DNA from: Micromonospora wenchangensis
Lineage (GTDB): Bacteria; Actinomycetota; Actinomycetes; Mycobacteriales; Micromonosporaceae
Assembly (NCBI RefSeq): GCF_002210435.1
Contig: NZ_MZMV01000021.1
Coordinates: 47,101 to 111,100, forward strand
DNA: 64,000 nucleotides
Direction: 5' to 3'
Shown here in pieces: positions 51,483 through 60,003 of this stretch. Position 1 is the first letter of the stretch. The number at the start of each line of letters is the position of its first letter. A program made the position numbers and the translations under genes. The notes below the pieces were generated by a model. It ran no database searches, had not been told where the DNA came from, and was given only the letters and a program-made list of their open reading frames with translations.

Positions 51483-53195
51483 ATGAGACTCCTCCGACCG
51501 ATCCTCGGCGCGGCCACCGCCGTCCTCGCCGCCCTCGCCTGCACCGCCCCGGCCACCTCGGCGTCCGCCGCCGACGCCGCCTACGACGTGCTCGTCTTCT
51601 CCAAGACCGCAGGTTTCCGGCACGACTCCATCGCGGTCGGCACCCAGGCCATCCGCGACCTGGGGGCGGCGAACAACTTCACCGTCACCGCCACCGAGGA
51701 CGGCGGCCAGTTCACCACCGCCAACCTCTCCCGGTTCGAGGCGGTGATCTTCCTCAACACCACGGGTGACGTGCTCAACGCCAGCCAGCAGAGCGCCTTC
51801 GAGTCGTACATCGCCGCCGGCGGCGGGTACGTGGGCGTGCACGCCGCCGCCGACACCGAGTACGACTGGCCGTTCTACGGCAACCTGGTCGGGGCGTGGT
51901 TCGCCTCCCACCCGGCCATCCAGCAGGCCACCGTACGGGTGGAGGACCGCGCGCACGCGGCCACCGCCCACCTCGGCCCGACCTGGCAGCGCACCGACGA
52001 GTGGTACAACTTCCGCACCAACGCCCGCTCCACCGCGCACGTGCTGGCCAACCTCGACGAGTCGTCGTACTCGGGGGGTGGGATGGGGGCCGACCACCCG
52101 CACGTGTGGTGCAAGACGTACAACGGCGGCCGGTCGTTCTACACCGGCGCGGGGCACAACCAGTCGGCGTACTCCGAGCCGGCCTTCCGGGCCCACCTGC
52201 TCGGCGGCATCCGGTACGCGGCCGGCCGGACGAAGGCCGACTGCCGGCCGGAGACCGGCTACACCGCGCTCTACAACGGCTCCACCAACGGCTGGTCGCA
52301 GGCCGGGCCGGGCAGCTTCACCAACTCCAACGCCACCCTCAGCTCGGTCGGCGGACTGGGCATGCTCTGGTACAGCGCGAAGCAGTTCACCAACTACTCG
52401 CTGAAGCTGGACTGGAAGGTCGACGGGGACGACAACTCCGGCGTCCTGATCGGCTTCCCGCCGTCGAGCGACCCGAACTCGGCGATGGACAACGGCTACG
52501 AGGTGCAGATCGACGCCACCGACACCGCCGACCGGACCACCGGCTCGGTCTACTCGTTCCAGGCCGCCGACCAGGCCGCCCGGGACGCGGCGCTGAACCC
52601 GCCGGGGGAGTGGAACACCTACGAGCTGCTGGTCGAGGGGGAACGGCTCCAGGTCTTCCTCAACGGGTCGAAGATCAACGACTTCACCAACACCGACCCG
52701 GTCCGCTCGCTCGCCGGCCACATCGGCATCCAGAACCACGGCACCGGTGACGACGCCTCGTTCCGCAACATCCGGATCAAGGAGCTGGGCGGCACCACGC
52801 CGACCAACGGCACCGGGCCGATCAGGGGACTCGGCGGCAAGTGCCTGGACGTGCGCAACGGCGCCACCGCCGACGGCACCCAGATCCAGATCTTCACCTG
52901 CAACGGCAGCGCCCGGCAGACCTGGACGGTCACCCCGAACGGCCCGATCAAGGCGCTGGGCAAGTGCCTGGACGTCTCCGGTGGCGGCACCGCCAACGGC
53001 ACCAAGATCCAGCTCTGGACCTGCACCGGTGGCAGCCCGCAGGTCTGGTCGTCCCAGTCCGACGGCACCCTGCGCAACCCGGCGTCGGGCAAGTGCCTGG
53101 ACGTCTCCGGCAACAACTCGGCCGACGGCACCGTGGTCCTGCTCTGGACGTGCAGCTCCTCCGCCCCCAACCAGAAGTGGACCCTCCCCCAGTAA
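51483..53195 (+). CDS. secreted ThuA-DUF1080 fusion with ricin-type lectin domain
   Basis: 570 residues. Signal peptide (about 1-30), ThuA domain (about 34-255: DVLVFSKTAGFRHDSIAVG, GGGYVGVHAAADTEYDWPFYGNLVG, SHPAIQQATVRVED, FYTGAGHNQSAYSEPAFR), DUF1080 / 3-keto-disaccharide-hydrolase domain (about 260-437: GYTALYNGSTNGWSQAG, LGMLWYSAKQFTNYSLKLDWKVDGDDNSGVLIGFPP, NGYEVQIDATDTADRTTGSVY) and a ricin-type trefoil (about 445-570). Both catalytic-type domains belong to 3-keto-glycoside pathways, so an extracellular keto-sugar hydrolase is inferred. RBS is CTGGAGCACGAC. Confidence 0.85.
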   Translation: MRLLRPILGAATAVLAALACTAPATSASAADAAYDVLVFSKTAGFRHDSIAVGTQAIRDLGAANNFTVTATEDGGQFTTANLSRFEAVIFLNTTGDVLNASQQSAFESYIAAGGGYVGVHAAADTEYDWPFYGNLVGAWFASHPAIQQATVRVEDRAHAATAHLGPTWQRTDEWYNFRTNARSTAHVLANLDESSYSGGGMGADHPHVWCKTYNGGRSFYTGAGHNQSAYSEPAFRAHLLGGIRYAAGRTKADCRPETGYTALYNGSTNGWSQAGPGSFTNSNATLSSVGGLGMLWYSAKQFTNYSLKLDWKVDGDDNSGVLIGFPPSSDPNSAMDNGYEVQIDATDTADRTTGSVYSFQAADQAARDAALNPPGEWNTYELLVEGERLQVFLNGSKINDFTNTDPVRSLAGHIGIQNHGTGDDASFRNIRIKELGGTTPTNGTGPIRGLGGKCLDVRNGATADGTQIQIFTCNGSARQTWTVTPNGPIKALGKCLDVSGGGTANGTKIQLWTCTGGSPQVWSSQSDGTLRNPASGKCLDVSGNNSADGTVVLLWTCSSSAPNQKWTLPQ

Positions 53196-53249
53196 CCCCA
53201 ACCCACCCCGCCCCGTCCGGCCCGCCGGCCGCGGGCCGGGCCGAGCACC

Positions 53250-53307
53250 GGTGATCAAGAGGTTTGCGTCACGCGGGTCGCCCCGTCGTGACGCAAACCT
53301 CTTGATC
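53250..53307. repeat. perfect hairpin of the GATCAAGAGGTTTGCGTCA repeat
   Basis: GATCAAGAGGTTTGCGTCA at 53253-53271 and its exact reverse complement at 53289-53307, 19-bp arms around a 17-base GC-rich loop. Same unit as the four copies at 23907-24018, 29 kb away. Located downstream of the ThuA gene, as the other array is downstream of dgt. Confidence 0.9.
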
Positions 53308-53596
53308 GTCGTGGGCGGGCGGGCGGGCGGGTGAGTGGGTGGGTGGGCGGGCGCGGGCGAGCGGGAGACGGTGGGGCGCGGGTGGGGGAGAGGGGTTTCG
53401 TGGGGGGTGGGGTGGGCTTAGAGTGGTGGGCGGCGACCTGCGGGTGGCCGGTGACCCGACGGGAGGCGCAACCCGTTGGGCCCAGGTGCGTGTGCACCCA
53501 CCGGTGACCCGGCACGGCCGTCGACGTACCGGCCCGGCCCGGTCACCCTCGCCCCGGTCAGCTCAGGAATCCCCACCACAACAGGGGAGACAGACG
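53308..53596. other. gene-free G-rich interval with (GGGC)n/(GGGT)n runs
   Basis: About 53310-53405 is built of repeated GGGC and GGGT units and is capable of forming G-quadruplexes on the plus strand. The rest is a GC-rich leader. GGGGAGACAG precedes the ATG at 53597. No gene recognised. Confidence 0.55.
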
Positions 53597-54607
53597 ATGG
53601 CGCGACCGATCACGCTCTTCACCGGCCAGTGGGCCGACCTGCCGTTCGACGAGGTCTGTCGACTCGCCTCCGAATGGGGCTACGACGGGCTGGAGATCGC
53701 CTGCTGGGGCGACCACTTCGAGGTCGACAAGGCGCTCGCCGACGACTCGTACGTCGAGCGCAAGAAGGAGACGCTGGCCAAGCACAACCTGAAGGTCTTC
53801 ACGATCTCCAACCACCTGGTGGGCCAGGCCGTCTGCGACCACCCGATCGACGAGCGGCACCAGGACATCCTGCCCGCCCGGATCTGGGGCGACGGCGAAC
53901 CCGAGGGGGTACGCCAGCGGGCCGCCGACGAGATCAAGGACACCGCCCGTGCGGCGGCGAAGCTCGGCGTGGACACGGTGGTCGGCTTCACCGGGTCGTC
54001 GATCTGGCACACGCTGGCGATGTTCCCGCCGGTCCCGCCGGCGATGATCGAGCGCGGCTACCAGGACTTCGCCGACCGGTGGAACCCGATCCTCGACGTC
54101 TTCGACGAGGTGGGGGTGCGGTTCGCCCACGAGGTGCACCCCAGCGAGATCGCGTACGACTACTACACCACCAAGCGGACGCTGGAGGCGATCGACCACC
54201 GGCCCGCGTTCGGGCTCAACTGGGACCCGTCGCACTTCGTGTGGCAGGAGCTGGACCCGGTGAACTTCATCTTCGACTTCGCCGACCGGATCTACCACGT
54301 CGACTGCAAGGACGCGAAGGTGCGCACCGGGGACGGCCGGCGTGGCCGGCTCGCCTCCCACCTTCCCTGGGCCGACCTGCGGCGCGGCTGGGACTTCGTC
54401 TCCACCGGCCACGGTGACGTGCCCTGGGAGGACTGCTTCCGGGCGTTGAACGCCATCGGGTACACCGGGCCGATCTCGGTGGAGTGGGAGGACGCCGGGA
54501 TGGACCGGCTGGTCGGCGCGCCGGAGGCGCTGGAGTTCGTCCGCCGGCTGGCGTTCGACGCTCCGACGGCGGCGTTCGACGCGGCGTTCAGCAGCGGCAA
54601 GGACTGA
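53597..54607 (+). CDS. sugar phosphate isomerase/epimerase (TIM barrel)
   Basis: 336 residues of the xylose-isomerase-like barrel family. [108 protein letters not shown] (metal Glu and Asp/His), [10 protein letters not shown] and [37 protein letters not shown] (last metal Glu). Proteins of this type act with Gfo/Idh/MocA and ThuA/DUF1080 proteins on 3-keto-sugars. It stands alone, following the secreted lectin enzymes, and is likely part of the same sugar pathway. Confidence 0.88.
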   Translation: MARPITLFTGQWADLPFDEVCRLASEWGYDGLEIACWGDHFEVDKALADDSYVERKKETLAKHNLKVFTISNHLVGQAVCDHPIDERHQDILPARIWGDGEPEGVRQRAADEIKDTARAAAKLGVDTVVGFTGSSIWHTLAMFPPVPPAMIERGYQDFADRWNPILDVFDEVGVRFAHEVHPSEIAYDYYTTKRTLEAIDHRPAFGLNWDPSHFVWQELDPVNFIFDFADRIYHVDCKDAKVRTGDGRRGRLASHLPWADLRRGWDFVSTGHGDVPWEDCFRALNAIGYTGPISVEWEDAGMDRLVGAPEALEFVRRLAFDAPTAAFDAAFSSGKD

Positions 54608-54613
54608 GACACC

Positions 54614-54649
54614 CGTCGGGCCGGTCGCCACGTGGCGACCGGCCCGACG
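54614..54649. terminator. perfect 16-bp hairpin between convergent genes
   Basis: CGTCGGGCCGGTCGCC and its exact reverse complement with a 4-base ACGT loop, between the isomerase and the YtxH-like gene, 7 bases after one stop and 13 after the other. Confidence 0.85.
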
Positions 54650-54661
54650 ACGTACGGACGA

Positions 54662-55036
54662 TCAGAGGGTGCTGCCGTTGGTGCCGGTGCCCGGCGCCTT
54701 GGGCTTCGGGGTGGTGGTGGTCGAGCTGGTCGGGCTGACGCCCGACTTGGCGCCGACGGTGGCCGGGGTGCCGGCGAAGGCGTCGTCGGCCGGGGTCAAC
54801 TCCGGCTTGCCGGTGTGCAGCTTCTCGCCGAGCCTGGACTGGCCGAGCTTGTCCTTGCCCTCGCTGTACAGGCGGGTGGCCTGGGCCTGGGCGACCCCGG
54901 CGGCCTCCTGGACGGTCGGGTGGTCGAGCACCTTACGGCCCCGCACGACCAGCTCCTCGTACTTCTCCCGGCCGGCACGGGCGCCCAGGACGAAGCCCGC
55001 AGCCAGCCCGCCAAGAAACATGATCTTTCCGCGCAT
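54662..55036 (-). CDS. YtxH-like small membrane-anchored protein
   Basis: 124 residues. N-terminal glycine-rich helix (MRGKIMFLGGLAAGFVLGARAGREKYEEL) typical of actinobacterial YtxH-type proteins, followed by a helical stretch (HPTVQEAAGVAQAQATRLYSEGKDKLGQ) and a Thr/Pro-rich disordered tail. Function unknown; YtxH proteins are general-stress proteins in Bacillus. ATG at 55036 with GGAAGGAG upstream on the minus strand. Confidence 0.75.
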   Translation of the reverse strand: MRGKIMFLGGLAAGFVLGARAGREKYEELVVRGRKVLDHPTVQEAAGVAQAQATRLYSEGKDKLGQSRLGEKLHTGKPELTPADDAFAGTPATVGAKSGVSPTSSTTTTPKPKAPGTGTNGSTL

Positions 55037-55329
55037 GGCGGCTCCTTCCGTACCTGACGCTCCCGTCGCTCCCGCCGGTGGTGCCCGGTCGGGACCGACC
55101 ATCGTCGCGCCCCACGTTTTCCTCGGTCGACAGCTAACTACCCATCCTGCTCCGAGCTCATACCTGGTTGTGCCGGGATGACGAATTGTCCGCATTGTGG
55201 GCGTCGATCGTTCCGGGCGGTAGCGCGGCGGTCGAATGCGGTAACCCCCTGGACCGAACCCCCCCGAAGTCCTGTACTCTTGTGCCGTCGCCGAGCGCCG
55301 GAGAGATCCGGTACGACGCGGCGAAGCAG

Positions 55330-55402
55330 TCCCCCGTAGCTCAATTGGCAGAGCAGCCGGCTGTTAACCGGCAGGTTTTTGGTTCGAGTCCAAACGGGGG
55401 AG
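55330..55402 (+). tRNA. tRNA-Asn (anticodon GUU)
   Basis: 73 nt. Acceptor TCCCCCG/CGGGGGA, D-stem GCTC/GAGC, anticodon stem GCCGG/CCGGC with loop CTGTTAA, T-stem TTTGG/CCAAA with TTCGAGT loop, discriminator G at 55402. CCA is not encoded. A TACTCT box about 50 bases upstream (55274-55279) may be its promoter. Confidence 0.96.
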
Positions 55403-55609
55403 CCCAGTCTCCCACTCTCGCCCGTCGGCCCCGCCGACGGGCTTTTTCGCGTATCCCTTCCCCGCCGCCGACGACCAACGCTGACCGCGAACAGGGTGCG
55501 CCGGATGGGCGGTTTCGGCCCCGCACGACGTACCTGGGCGGCAGGATGGCGGATGTCGACCTGGACTCCCGCCGCGTCGACCGGTGCGTCGACTGAGGGG
55601 TGGACCGGG

Positions 55610-57736
55610 ATGGCCGGTGGACGGGGCCGGGGCACGGCCACGCTGATCGCCGTGGCGGTCGTCCTGGCCTGGCTGGTCGTCGGCGGCATCGCCGGACCGT
55701 ACGCCGGCAGGCTGAGCGACGTCGCCACCAACGACAACGCCGCCTTCCTGCCCGCCGACGCCGAGGCGACCCGGGCCCAGGACCTCGCCACCGGCTTCGT
55801 CGCCCGACCCACCACCCCCGCCCTGGTGGTGTACGCGCGCAGCACCGGCATCACCGGGGCCGACAAGGAACGGGCGGTCGCCGACAGCACCCGGTTCGCC
55901 CAGGTCAAGGGGGTGACCGGGCCGCTGCCCCCGCCGATCCCCAGCCAGGACGGGCAGGCCCTGCAGGTGGTGGTGCCGATCGACGACGCCGAGGGCGAAC
56001 AGATCGGCCAGGTGGTCGACGAGTTACGGAGCATCGCCGGCGGCGACCGGGACGGGCTCACCGTGGACGTCGCCGGCCCGGCCGGTCTGCTCGCCGACCT
56101 GATCGAGGTCTTCTCGGCCATCGACGGGCCACTGCTGCTGGTCACCCTGGTCGTGGTGCTGATCATCCTGCTGGTCGTCTACCGCAGCCCGGTGCTGTGG
56201 GTCTTCCCGCTGCTGGCGGCGGGGATGTCGTACGCGCTGGCGGCGGTCTTCGTCTACCAGTTGGCCAAGCACGACGTGATCAAGCTGAACGGGCAGGCGC
56301 AGGGCATCCTCACCGTGCTCGTCTTCGGCGCCGGCACCGACTACGCGCTGCTGCTGATCGCCCGCTACCGGGAGGAACTGCACCGGCACGAGCGTCCCTG
56401 GGACGCGATGCGTACCGCCTGGCGGGGTGCCGCCCCGGCCATCGCCGCCTCCGGGGCCACCGTCATCGTGAGCCTGCTCTGCCTGCTGCTGTCCAGCCTC
56501 AACTCCAACCGGGCGCTCGGCCCGGTGGCCGCCATCGGCATCGCCGCCACCCTGCTGGTGATGCTGACGTTCCTGCCCGCGCTGCTGGTGCTCGGCGGCA
56601 GGTGGGCGTTCTGGCCGCGTACCCCCGGGGTGGACCGGGCGGACCCGCAGGCCGAACACGGGCTGTGGGCCCGCATCGCCCGCTTCGTCGCCCGCCGGGC
56701 CCGGGTGGTGTGGCTGACCACCGCCGTGGTGCTGGCGCTGCTCACCCTCGGCCTCACCCAGCTCGGGGCCACCACCCTCGGCCAGTCCGAACTGTTCGCC
56801 AACCGCACCGACTCCGTCGCCGGGCAGGAGGTGATCGCCAGGCACTACCCGGGCGGCACCGGCAGCCCGGCGACCATCTTCACCCGGCAGCAGACCGCCG
56901 GACAGGTCGCCCAGGTCGCGCAGGGTGTGCCCGGGGTGGCCGCCGTACGCCCGGTGACCCGGCGGGACCAGGCCGGCCCGCCCGACCCGGACGCGCCACC
57001 GCTGGTGGTCGACGGACGGGTGCAACTGGAGGCGACCCTGACCGACCCGCCGGACAGCGACGCCGCCGCCCGGACCATCCGCAACCTGCGCGAGGCGGTG
57101 CACCGGGTGCCGGCCGCCGACGCCGTGGTCGGCGGGTTCACCGCCATCGACGTGGACACCTCCGACGCGTCCACCCGGGACCGCAACGTCATCATCCCGG
57201 TCGTCCTCGTGGTGATCACGGTGATCCTGGCGCTGCTGCTGCGGGCGCTGGTCGCGCCGGTGCTGCTGATCGCGACGGTGGTGCTGTCCTTCCTGGCCAC
57301 CCTCGGGCTCTGCGCGCTGGTCTTCACCTACCTGCTGGACTTCCCCGGCGTGGACGCGTCGTTCCCGCTGTTCGCCTTCGTCTTCCTGGTCGCGCTGGGC
57401 ATCGACTACAACATCTTCCTGATGAGCCGGGTACGCGAGGAGTCCGCCCGGCGGGGCACCCGGGCCGGGGTGCTGGCCGGGCTCACCGTCACCGGCGGGG
57501 TGATCACCTCGGCCGGTATCGTGCTCGCCGCCACCTTCTCGGCGCTGGCCGTGCTCCCACTGGTGGTGCTCGTCGAGTTGGGTGTGGCGGTCGCCGTCGG
57601 GGTACTGCTGGACACCATCGTGGTCCGCTCGCTGCTGGTGCCCGCCCTGTCGTACGACATCGGGCCCACGGTGTGGTGGCCGAGCCGACTGTCCCGGTCG
57701 GCGCGCGACGACACGGAGGTGGCACATGGTCGCTGA
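55610..57736 (+). CDS. MMPL-family (RND-like) transporter
   Basis: 708 residues with about twelve membrane segments in two halves of the MMPL fold. The conserved motifs GAGTDYALLLIARYREEL (first half) and GIDYNIFLMSRVREESARRG (second half) carry the proton-relay Asp-Tyr pairs, and each half has an extracellular domain after its first helix. The family exports lipids, siderophores or drugs by proton exchange. The ATG at 55610 is the first after a weak GGACCGG. It overlaps the next gene by 11 bases, suggesting that the flavoprotein acts on or with its substrate. Confidence 0.88.
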   Translation: MAGGRGRGTATLIAVAVVLAWLVVGGIAGPYAGRLSDVATNDNAAFLPADAEATRAQDLATGFVARPTTPALVVYARSTGITGADKERAVADSTRFAQVKGVTGPLPPPIPSQDGQALQVVVPIDDAEGEQIGQVVDELRSIAGGDRDGLTVDVAGPAGLLADLIEVFSAIDGPLLLVTLVVVLIILLVVYRSPVLWVFPLLAAGMSYALAAVFVYQLAKHDVIKLNGQAQGILTVLVFGAGTDYALLLIARYREELHRHERPWDAMRTAWRGAAPAIAASGATVIVSLLCLLLSSLNSNRALGPVAAIGIAATLLVMLTFLPALLVLGGRWAFWPRTPGVDRADPQAEHGLWARIARFVARRARVVWLTTAVVLALLTLGLTQLGATTLGQSELFANRTDSVAGQEVIARHYPGGTGSPATIFTRQQTAGQVAQVAQGVPGVAAVRPVTRRDQAGPPDPDAPPLVVDGRVQLEATLTDPPDSDAAARTIRNLREAVHRVPAADAVVGGFTAIDVDTSDASTRDRNVIIPVVLVVITVILALLLRALVAPVLLIATVVLSFLATLGLCALVFTYLLDFPGVDASFPLFAFVFLVALGIDYNIFLMSRVREESARRGTRAGVLAGLTVTGGVITSAGIVLAATFSALAVLPLVVLVELGVAVAVGVLLDTIVVRSLLVPALSYDIGPTVWWPSRLSRSARDDTEVAHGR

Positions 57737-58967
57737 GACGGACGTGGTGATCGTCGGCGGTGGTCTCGCCGGGCTGGCCGTCGCCCGCCGGCTGCACCGG
57801 GCCGGGGTGCCCTGGCGGCTGCTGGAGGCCGGAGACCGGATCGGCGGCCGAGTCGCCACCGACACCGTCGACGGCTACCTGCTCGACCGGGGCTTCCAGG
57901 TGCTCAACACCGCCTACCCGAGGCTCGGCACCCTGCTCGACCTGGGCACCCTCGACCTGGGCTGGTTCACCTCCGGGGTGCTGGTCCGCCGTGGCGACCG
58001 GCTCGACCGGCTGGTCCACCCGCTGCGCGAACCCGGCGGCACACCCGCCACCGTGCTCGCCGGCGTCGGCTCGCTGCCCGACCGGCTGCGCTTCGCCGCC
58101 CTCGCCACCGGCTGCGCCACCCTGCCGGCACACCGGCTACTCGACGCGCCGGAGACCACCAGCGAGACCGCCCTGCGCCGGGCCGGCCTGTCCGACACCA
58201 TCATCGAGGAGCTGATCCGGCCGTTCCTGTCCGGCGTGCTCGTCGACCGGGAACTGGAAACCTCCAGCCACGTGCTGGCGATGATTCTGCGGTCCTTCGT
58301 CCGGGGCCGGATCGGCCTGCCCGCCCGGGGGATGGCCGCGCTACCGCAGGCCGTGGCAGCCCCGCTGCCCGCCGACCTGATCAGCTGCGACACCCAGGTC
58401 ACCTCGGTTGCCCCCGGCCGGGTCCGCACCCCGGCCGGTGAGATCACCTGCCGCGCCGTCGTGGTCGCCGCCGACCCGACGGCGGCGACCACGCTGCTGC
58501 CCACCCTGCCCCGGGTACGCACCCACAGCTACACCACCTACTACCACAGCACCCCCGAGCCGCCGCTCGACGAACCGATCCTGCTCGTCGACGGCGACCG
58601 GCGGGAACTCGTCGCCAACACGGTGGTGGTGAGCCGGGCCGCGCCGTCGTACGCCCCGCCCGGCCGGCACCTCGTGGCGACCTCCGTGGTCGGCCCCACC
58701 GCCCCGCCCGAGCCGACGATCCGGGCCGAACTGGACCGGCTCTACGGGCGTTCCACAGCGGACTGGGAACACCTGACGACGGTGTCGGTCCCCGAGGCGC
58801 TGCCCGCCGCGCCACCCCCGCAGGGGCGGCTCCGCAAGCCGGTGGCGCTCGGCGGAGGGATCTTCGTGGCCGGCGACCACCGGGACAGCCCGTCCATCCA
58901 GGGGGCATTGGCCAGCGGCTGGCGTACGGCCGGGGCGGTGCTCGCGGAACTGCGCGCGGTGGGCTGA
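57726..58967 (+). CDS. FAD-dependent oxidoreductase (amine-oxidase/phytoene-desaturase-like)
   Basis: 413 residues. Dinucleotide-binding VVIVGGGLAGLAVARRLHRAGVPWRLLEAGDRIGGRVATD at the N-terminus, including the GRV-ATD arginine loop of flavin amine oxidases. C-terminal FAD motif GGGIFVAGDHRDSPSIQGALASGWRTA. The substrate region (RPFLSGVLVDRELETSSHVLAMILRSFVRGRIGLPARGMAALP) resembles carotenoid-desaturase-like proteins. It is translated with the MMPL transporter (start inside its end). Specific substrate unknown. Confidence 0.85.
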   Translation: MVAETDVVIVGGGLAGLAVARRLHRAGVPWRLLEAGDRIGGRVATDTVDGYLLDRGFQVLNTAYPRLGTLLDLGTLDLGWFTSGVLVRRGDRLDRLVHPLREPGGTPATVLAGVGSLPDRLRFAALATGCATLPAHRLLDAPETTSETALRRAGLSDTIIEELIRPFLSGVLVDRELETSSHVLAMILRSFVRGRIGLPARGMAALPQAVAAPLPADLISCDTQVTSVAPGRVRTPAGEITCRAVVVAADPTAATTLLPTLPRVRTHSYTTYYHSTPEPPLDEPILLVDGDRRELVANTVVVSRAAPSYAPPGRHLVATSVVGPTAPPEPTIRAELDRLYGRSTADWEHLTTVSVPEALPAAPPPQGRLRKPVALGGGIFVAGDHRDSPSIQGALASGWRTAGAVLAELRAVG

Positions 58968-59098
58968 TTCGGGTGCCACCGCAGTCGCTGCTGACTGTTA
59001 TCCTCGCGTAGCCCATCGTGCCGGCCGGTGTCGACGGGTGGCACCGCTGCGGCGGTGGCCGGTGATTCGTCGGGCGGGTTACGATCCGGCGCGGTACG

Positions 59099-59172
59099 GG
59101 GGCGGTAGCTCAGCCGGTTAGAGCAGGGGACTCATAATCCCTCGGTCGCGGGTTCGAACCCCGCCCGCCCCA
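59099..59172 (+). tRNA. tRNA-Met (anticodon CAU), elongator type
   Basis: 74 nt. Acceptor GGGGCGG/CCGCCCC, D-stem GCTC/GAGC, anticodon stem GGGGA/TCCCT (one G-T) with loop CTCATAA, T-stem GCGGG/CCCGC, discriminator A. CCA is not encoded. A CAU anticodon could also be the lysidine-modified tRNA-Ile2. The acceptor sequence is closer to actinobacterial elongator Met tRNAs as I remember them, and an initiator is excluded by the paired first base. Confidence 0.9.
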
Positions 59173-59235
59173 CGCACCTCTCTGACCTGTGGCTCTTGGC
59201 TGGGTCGAGTCTTCTGGGTGCTTGAGGCGGTGCTG

Positions 59236-59254
59236 CATGCATAATGAATGCATG
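59236..59254 (+). promoter_or_regulatory. toxin-antitoxin operator overlapping the antitoxin start
   Basis: CATGCAT-AATGA-ATGCATG, a perfect 7-5-7 inverted repeat that includes the antitoxin ATG at 59252-59254. Ribbon-helix-helix antitoxins normally repress their own promoter through such repeats. Confidence 0.65.
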
Positions 59255-59506
59255 GTTGCTCTTCAGATTCGTGACGTGCCGGAGGAAGTGCGAGACGCCT
59301 TGGCGGCCCAAGCCAAGGCGCGTGGACAGTCCCTCCAGGCATACCTGCTGGAACTGGTGGAGACTCAGGCTCGCCGGCTGCGTAACACGGCGGTCCTTGA
59401 TCGCTTCGCCGGCCGATCGGACGGTGCTCGCTCCCTGCCGGGGGAGAGCGCCGCCGAGTTGAACGACCAGCGGGAGCAGCGCGGACCGTGGGGGAGCGCC
59501 GCGTGA
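59252..59506 (+). CDS. VapB/FitA-like ribbon-helix-helix antitoxin
   Basis: 84 residues. The RHH fold is at the N-terminus (VALQIRDVPEEVRDALAAQAKARGQSLQAYLLELVE); the tail (RFAGRSDGARSLPGESAAELNDQRE) would wrap the toxin. The ATG at 59252 is preferred over upstream ATGs because it gives the normal FitA-type start and lies inside the operator. It overlaps the toxin start (GTGA). Its GC content and codon use are slightly lower than neighbours, fitting a mobile module next to a tRNA gene. Confidence 0.85.
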   Translation: MVALQIRDVPEEVRDALAAQAKARGQSLQAYLLELVETQARRLRNTAVLDRFAGRSDGARSLPGESAAELNDQREQRGPWGSAA

Positions 59507-59904
59507 TCGTCGTGGATGCGTCGGTTCTGGCCGACGCTCTGGTCGATGACGGGCCGGTCGGCGACGCGGCGCGGGCGGAGCTGACCGGAGATCCCCACTG
59601 GGCCGCTCCGGGTCATCTTCTGGTCGAGGTCATGTCCGTGGTCAGAGGCAAGGTCCTCGGTGGGAAGCTCGGCCTCGCTCGGGCAGCGGAGGCGATCGAC
59701 ACCCTGCCCTCGTTGGTCATCGATGAGGTTGGTGTTCCTGGACTGCTCGACCGGATGTGGCAGTTGCGAGGCAATGTCACGGCCTACGACGCGGCCTACG
59801 TCGCGGCGGCGGAAATGATGGCCTGTCCACTCGTGACCAGTGACGGTCGGCTCGCCAAGGCCAGCGGTATCCGCTGCGAGATCCGACTTCTCGCCGCGTC
59901 CTGA
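59503..59904 (+). CDS. PIN-domain toxin (VapC family)
   Basis: 133 residues. The four acidic residues of the PIN active site are visible: Asp5 (VVDASVL), Glu42 (LLVEVMSV), Asp96 (TAYDAAYVAAA) and Asp114 (TSDGRLAKA). VapC toxins cleave tRNA or rRNA when released from their antitoxin. The start is GTG 59503, overlapping the antitoxin stop by GTGA, so both are made together. Intact length and residues suggest an active module. Confidence 0.88.
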   Translation: MIVVDASVLADALVDDGPVGDAARAELTGDPHWAAPGHLLVEVMSVVRGKVLGGKLGLARAAEAIDTLPSLVIDEVGVPGLLDRMWQLRGNVTAYDAAYVAAAEMMACPLVTSDGRLAKASGIRCEIRLLAAS

Positions 59905-60003
59905 CGGCAAGGCCGCCCGAGGGTCATCGGCCTGGCTGTCCGAGCGGGGCGCACGGTCGCCGAAGCGCAAGCCACAGCCGGTGCGCCCGGTGCCCGGTGC
60001 CGG

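Noticed and set aside
48771..53258. 1495-residue open frame on the minus strand across both lectin enzymes
   Set aside because: It is a mirror of two well-supported secreted enzymes on the plus strand. Its composition (Gly/Val/Arg/Asp-rich, no domain) is what GC-rich antisense frames give.
59099..59172. tRNA-Ile2 (CAU) instead of tRNA-Met
   Set aside because: Cannot be excluded, because lysidine modification is invisible in DNA. The acceptor stem is closer to elongator Met tRNAs, so Met is preferred.
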